Positions 61,357 to 64,000 of a stretch of 64,000 nucleotides of DNA are shown one piece after another. Origin of the DNA: Chitinophagaceae bacterium UBA7600. Its GTDB lineage: Bacteria > Bacteroidota > Bacteroidia > Chitinophagales > Chitinophagaceae. Under the pieces are notes generated by a model, which saw nothing but the letters and a program-made list of their open reading frames with translations, had not been told where the DNA came from and did not search any database. Position 1 is the first letter of the stretch; each line of letters begins with the position of its first letter. A program made the position numbers and the translations under genes. The DNA lies in contig DLKC01000053.1 in NCBI GenBank assembly GCA_002478885.1, positions 1-64,000 of the forward strand. Reading direction: 5' to 3'.

Positions 61357-62304
61357 TTAATGGCCATCCTGTTTGGATAAAAACGCAGATAAAGCCTGTA
61401 TGTTTTCTGCAGGGTTATCCTGCATCATCATATGCCCAGCATTTTTTATAACAGCTACATTTGAAGCAGGCGTTAAAGACTGGTAATACTTTGCGGTATT
61501 CAACCTTACTTCATCATTATCCCCGATAACATACAAAACAGGTATACTTATTTTATGGAGGTCATTTGTTCTGTTATAATTCTTTAAAGTTCCATTCGCA
61601 ACAAATTCACTTGTTCCCCATAAATGCTCCATTATATTTTGTGCATTCTGTGAAAATGTAGAATCAAAATCAGCAGATAACGGGTGTTTTCTTGCACCAA
61701 AAGTCTGTATATACAGACTCATTGCTGCATCAAATTTGCCAGCATCGTTCTGGAGGCCTTTCAAATCGCTTTTTAATACTGCAGCAGTTGAATCGGGCAG
61801 TGAGGAAATCAATGTATCAGCATCGGCTGCCCATGCTGTTACACTTAAAATAGGGCTGGCAAGTATCAGTGCTTTTATTCCTCCCGGATGTTTAAAATAG
61901 TAGTCTGTTGCAAGCATAGAACCCCATGAATGACCATACAAATAAAATTCTGTCACGCCTAACTGGTTCAACAATGTCCTCATCTGCTCCACGCATGCAT
62001 CAACACTCATCAAACCTGTATCAGTGATCCTACCGGAACGACCACAACCCAACTGATCGAACATGATCACCTGCCTGTCTTTACCCAGTTCCATCAACGG
62101 GTTTAAATAATAACTCGGTGAGCCAGGCCCGCCATGAACTAAAACAACCGGGATATTATTGTCCTGCCCGGTAACACGATACCATATTTTTCCACCTGTT
62201 ACATTCACATACCCTTCCCCATTCACGATTTTATTTTCTTCTTTATAACTAAAGAGCATAATTGAAAATACCAGTAGCGCAAGTTTCAAGCTTTTTGTAC
62301 GCAT
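61357..62304 (-). CDS. Alpha/beta hydrolase, proline-iminopeptidase-like
   Basis: 315 residues with an N-terminal hydrophobic segment (SLKLALLVFSIMLFSY), probably a signal anchor. VLVHGGPGSPSYYL is the oxyanion HGGPG motif; the nucleophile lies in YGHSWGSM (near residue 124); Asp in VIGDNDEV and His in GHMMM complete the triad. The layout matches prolyl iminopeptidase (family S33), which removes N-terminal proline from peptides, but related enzymes have other substrates. Confidence 0.88.
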   Translation of the reverse strand: MRTKSLKLALLVFSIMLFSYKEENKIVNGEGYVNVTGGKIWYRVTGQDNNIPVVLVHGGPGSPSYYLNPLMELGKDRQVIMFDQLGCGRSGRITDTGLMSVDACVEQMRTLLNQLGVTEFYLYGHSWGSMLATDYYFKHPGGIKALILASPILSVTAWAADADTLISSLPDSTAAVLKSDLKGLQNDAGKFDAAMSLYIQTFGARKHPLSADFDSTFSQNAQNIMEHLWGTSEFVANGTLKNYNRTNDLHKISIPVLYVIGDNDEVRLNTAKYYQSLTPASNVAVIKNAGHMMMQDNPAENIQALSAFLSKQDGH

Positions 62305-62821
62305 TGTTGGAGATTGTCAGGCTTTATAATAAATGAATGAAAAAGCTGTATAAATTTATATATAATTTTTTATCATGGAATTATCCGGATATTATTTTAA
62401 ATGATTTGAAGAAAAACATAATGTTGGCTTAAGATTGCGGAGCAGGTCTTGTGTTTTTGCGCCTTAAGCCCTCGATTAGTTATACAGCACAAGACCCTTA
62501 CCCACAAAGCCACGCCTCATTCGTGCGCCAGCGTTTTATACAGGCGTTTGTAGAGCAGTGAGGTGGACAATAATTAGTAGGTTGAACTGGAGGAAATTAA
62601 AAGATAAGTAACGAGCCGGCACAGGTCGGAGACCTGCGCCAGTATCAGGCTATCTGACACTCGCCTGGGAAGATAGCGATAGTTTCGGTTGGTGGGGAGG
62701 ATGTGTTGGAGCGATGCCGCAGCGTCCTTTTCAAGAGACGCTGCGGAGACAGCAACTCGCCTGGGAAGCATTTGTTTGTGATTTCCTTTCTTGCCCGGCT
62801 GTCCCCAGACAGGCGGGTTTG
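62305..62821. other. Intergenic region with family D repeat
   Basis: 517 bp with no supported gene. Contains a 68-bp repeat (62680-62747) and sequence similar to that before 61053. The ORF at 62574-62831 runs across these. Confidence 0.6.
62680..62747. repeat. Family D repeat, copy 1
   Basis: 68 bp repeated at 63859-63926 with one mismatch. It contains a perfect 10-bp stem CCGCAGCGTC/GACGCTGCGG (62717-62726, 62737-62746). Confidence 0.85.
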
Positions 62822-63622
62822 CTATGGCCACGAAGGTGGCAGCAATGTTTTTTGAAGAACCGTTTCTTTTATTTCAGCTCCTTCCAGGCCAACGAAATAG
62901 GCATTGCTTTTTTCATTTAGGGATACGACTTCTTTTACTTCTTCATTCTCAAAATAGATTCCGGCTTTGTCATCACAGGCATAGCCTGGTTTGTATGCCC
63001 CACTCTTTATTTTAGACCAGTAAAGTGGTCTCCGCTCTGCCTCACCATCATAATGCGGACTATGGCTGGTTTTGATAAGACCTAAACCTTCTACAGTAGT
63101 CAGTTTACCCGGGCGGGAGTCTGTACTCCCCTGCTCGAACCAACAAAGGGAACCTGCACTCCCGCCGCCCAACACAACCCCTTGCTCATATGCTTTCCGT
63201 AATGCAATATCCATACCCTGAGCTTTCCAGATTGCCATCATATTCAGCGTATTGCCACCTCCGACAAGGATTGCATCCATGTTGGTAAAAATATCTTCAA
63301 ACGATTCTTTTTGGCTATAGGAAGAAATAAAAGAGCGTTGCACATAAGGCAATACCGGCAGGCCCGCACAATTTTCAAACCACCTCATAACATAGCCTGC
63401 AGCATCGCCTGTTGCCGTTGGCAGAAAACAGATTTTTGGATTTTCCTTCCCGGTTAACGCGGCAACATATTTTATAAAAGCCCGGTCAAATTCTCCTCCA
63501 TAAACAAAGAGTTTCCGAACCAATAAAGCTGGATTTTTCGGTAAATCGTTAACTATAGGCAGAGACAGTACGGGTACTGCCGAAGTGGTTGCTTTTATAA
63601 AGTTTCTACGATTCATTTTCAT
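62822..63622 (-). CDS. Tat-exported peptidase S51 (peptidase E/cyanophycinase-like) protein
   Basis: 266 residues. N-terminus MNRRNFIKATTSAVPVLSLPI is a twin-arginine signal (RRNFIK). The body is the S51 fold: RKLFVYGGEFDRAFIKYVAALTGK, PKICFLPTATGDAAGYVMRWFE, AILVGGGNTLNMMAIWKAQG, and the nucleophile elbow GGGSAGSLCWFE. SHSPHYDGEAERRP follows, as in peptidase E. It would hydrolyse Asp-X dipeptides or cyanophycin-like polymers outside the cytoplasm. Export by Tat is unusual for peptidase E proper. Confidence 0.9.
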   Translation of the reverse strand: MKMNRRNFIKATTSAVPVLSLPIVNDLPKNPALLVRKLFVYGGEFDRAFIKYVAALTGKENPKICFLPTATGDAAGYVMRWFENCAGLPVLPYVQRSFISSYSQKESFEDIFTNMDAILVGGGNTLNMMAIWKAQGMDIALRKAYEQGVVLGGGSAGSLCWFEQGSTDSRPGKLTTVEGLGLIKTSHSPHYDGEAERRPLYWSKIKSGAYKPGYACDDKAGIYFENEEVKEVVSLNEKSNAYFVGLEGAEIKETVLQKTLLPPSWP

Positions 63623-64000
63623 TATTTAAAAAGTCATGAATATGCACTTTCCGGCAAAATGCGGACAACTTTATTGTGTTTGCCGGTCTTATTGAAGATG
63701 ATCAATTATTTATGCCAGAAACGATTAATCTCCTTTTTTGGTATTGATTTACGGGAAATATAAAACCAAATGCGTATGGTTCCAGTCGGCTGCGTCATTC
63801 CTGCTTTTACCTGGCGTTCCACAGCGTGCCCTTTGGGTAACGCCGGGGGGACAAAAGGTAGTTTTGGTTGGTGGGGAGGATGTGTTGGAGCGATGCCGCA
63901 GCGTCCTTTTCAAGAGACGCTGCGGATACAGATATTTCGCAGCAGGTGATGCCTGATTCTTTCACTATGCACGGCGAGCGCCACAAAGCAGTGCACCAGC
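63623..64000. other. Intergenic end of window with family D repeat
   Basis: No gene supported; AT-rich stretch followed by repeat sequence. The last 35 bases (CACGGCGAGCGCCACAAAGC...) resemble 60882-60916. Confidence 0.55.
63859..63926. repeat. Family D repeat, copy 2
   Basis: Same 68 bp as 62680-62747 with one mismatch, including the 10-bp stem. Offset 1179 bp, so the peptidase gene is enclosed by the pair in direct orientation. Confidence 0.85.

Noticed and set aside
62574..62831. 85-codon open frame on the minus strand
   Set aside because: It covers the 68-bp repeat and flanks; composition biased by the repeat.
63738..63956. 72-codon open frame at the window end
   Set aside because: Almost entirely within the second 68-bp repeat and related sequence.

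Overview
The window reads as chromosomal DNA of a Bacteroidota bacterium, most likely family Chitinophagaceae. The grounds are a SusC/SusD pair, PKD-repeat proteins with a gliding/type IX (CHU_C-type) C-terminal domain, a DUF4249 lipoprotein, TANNTTTG-type promoter boxes, weak Shine-Dalgarno sites, and a gene set typical of free-living heterotrophic members. No phage, plasmid or classical transposase gene was seen. Genus cannot be fixed from the sequence alone.

Layout. 1-5195: two large minus-strand PKD-repeat surface proteins, the first cut by the window edge. 5328-7634: CoA-transferase subunit B, a divergent DUF985 cupin, and an ECF sigma factor with an abutting membrane protein. 7982-13467: tyrS, small exported proteins, an alpha/beta hydrolase, an acetyltransferase and an ABC transporter pair. 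13729-20607: exported beta-carbonic anhydrase, a cupin-SDR-alcohol dehydrogenase operon, a GH20 hexosaminidase and a DUF3472 protein. 20720-28913: lipoproteins, trxB, a folB-TPR-ACBP operon, penicillin-binding protein 1A and a Kir-type potassium channel. 29144-45105: a catabolic locus made of an Lrp regulator, SusC/SusD, two aldehyde dehydrogenases, two class-III aminotransferases, an NhaC-like transporter, two GNATs and an amidohydrolase; it looks built to import and degrade an omega-amino acid (GABA-like) compound. 45167-46766: a secreted protein, then a tRNA-Glu gene followed by a tiny GIY-YIG nuclease unit that carries a second copy of the tRNA 3' end. 47026-52204: gap and pgk, a small exported protein and a LemA-TPM-TPM operon. 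52279-57703 (minus): coaE-cupin-monooxygenase-small protein with 4-nt overlaps, then hutI-antiporter-hutG for histidine breakdown. 57900-64000: a patatin/beta-barrel protein, small proteins, a proline-iminopeptidase-like hydrolase and a Tat-exported peptidase S51 protein, separated by repeat-rich spacers.

The most striking non-genic content is a set of dispersed intergenic repeats. Family A (about 55 bp, starting near CCCGGC and ending GTTGCGTCGCACTCTTGTAC) occurs about 18 times including decayed copies. Family B (GTTGTGTCACTCACTTGTAC) occurs six times. Family C is two roughly 110-bp elements with inverted ends. All share a 7-bp dyad, GCG(T/A)CGC in A and C and GTGTCAC in B; the A-to-B difference is a paired change that keeps the symmetry. 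The best candidate for an unusual system is the tRNA-Glu/GIY-YIG unit: a 369-bp segment that starts 4 bp before the nuclease start codon and ends with a duplicate of the tRNA 3' part plus its terminator, the duplicate being split in its T-loop by a 27-bp palindrome in which the nuclease gene stops.
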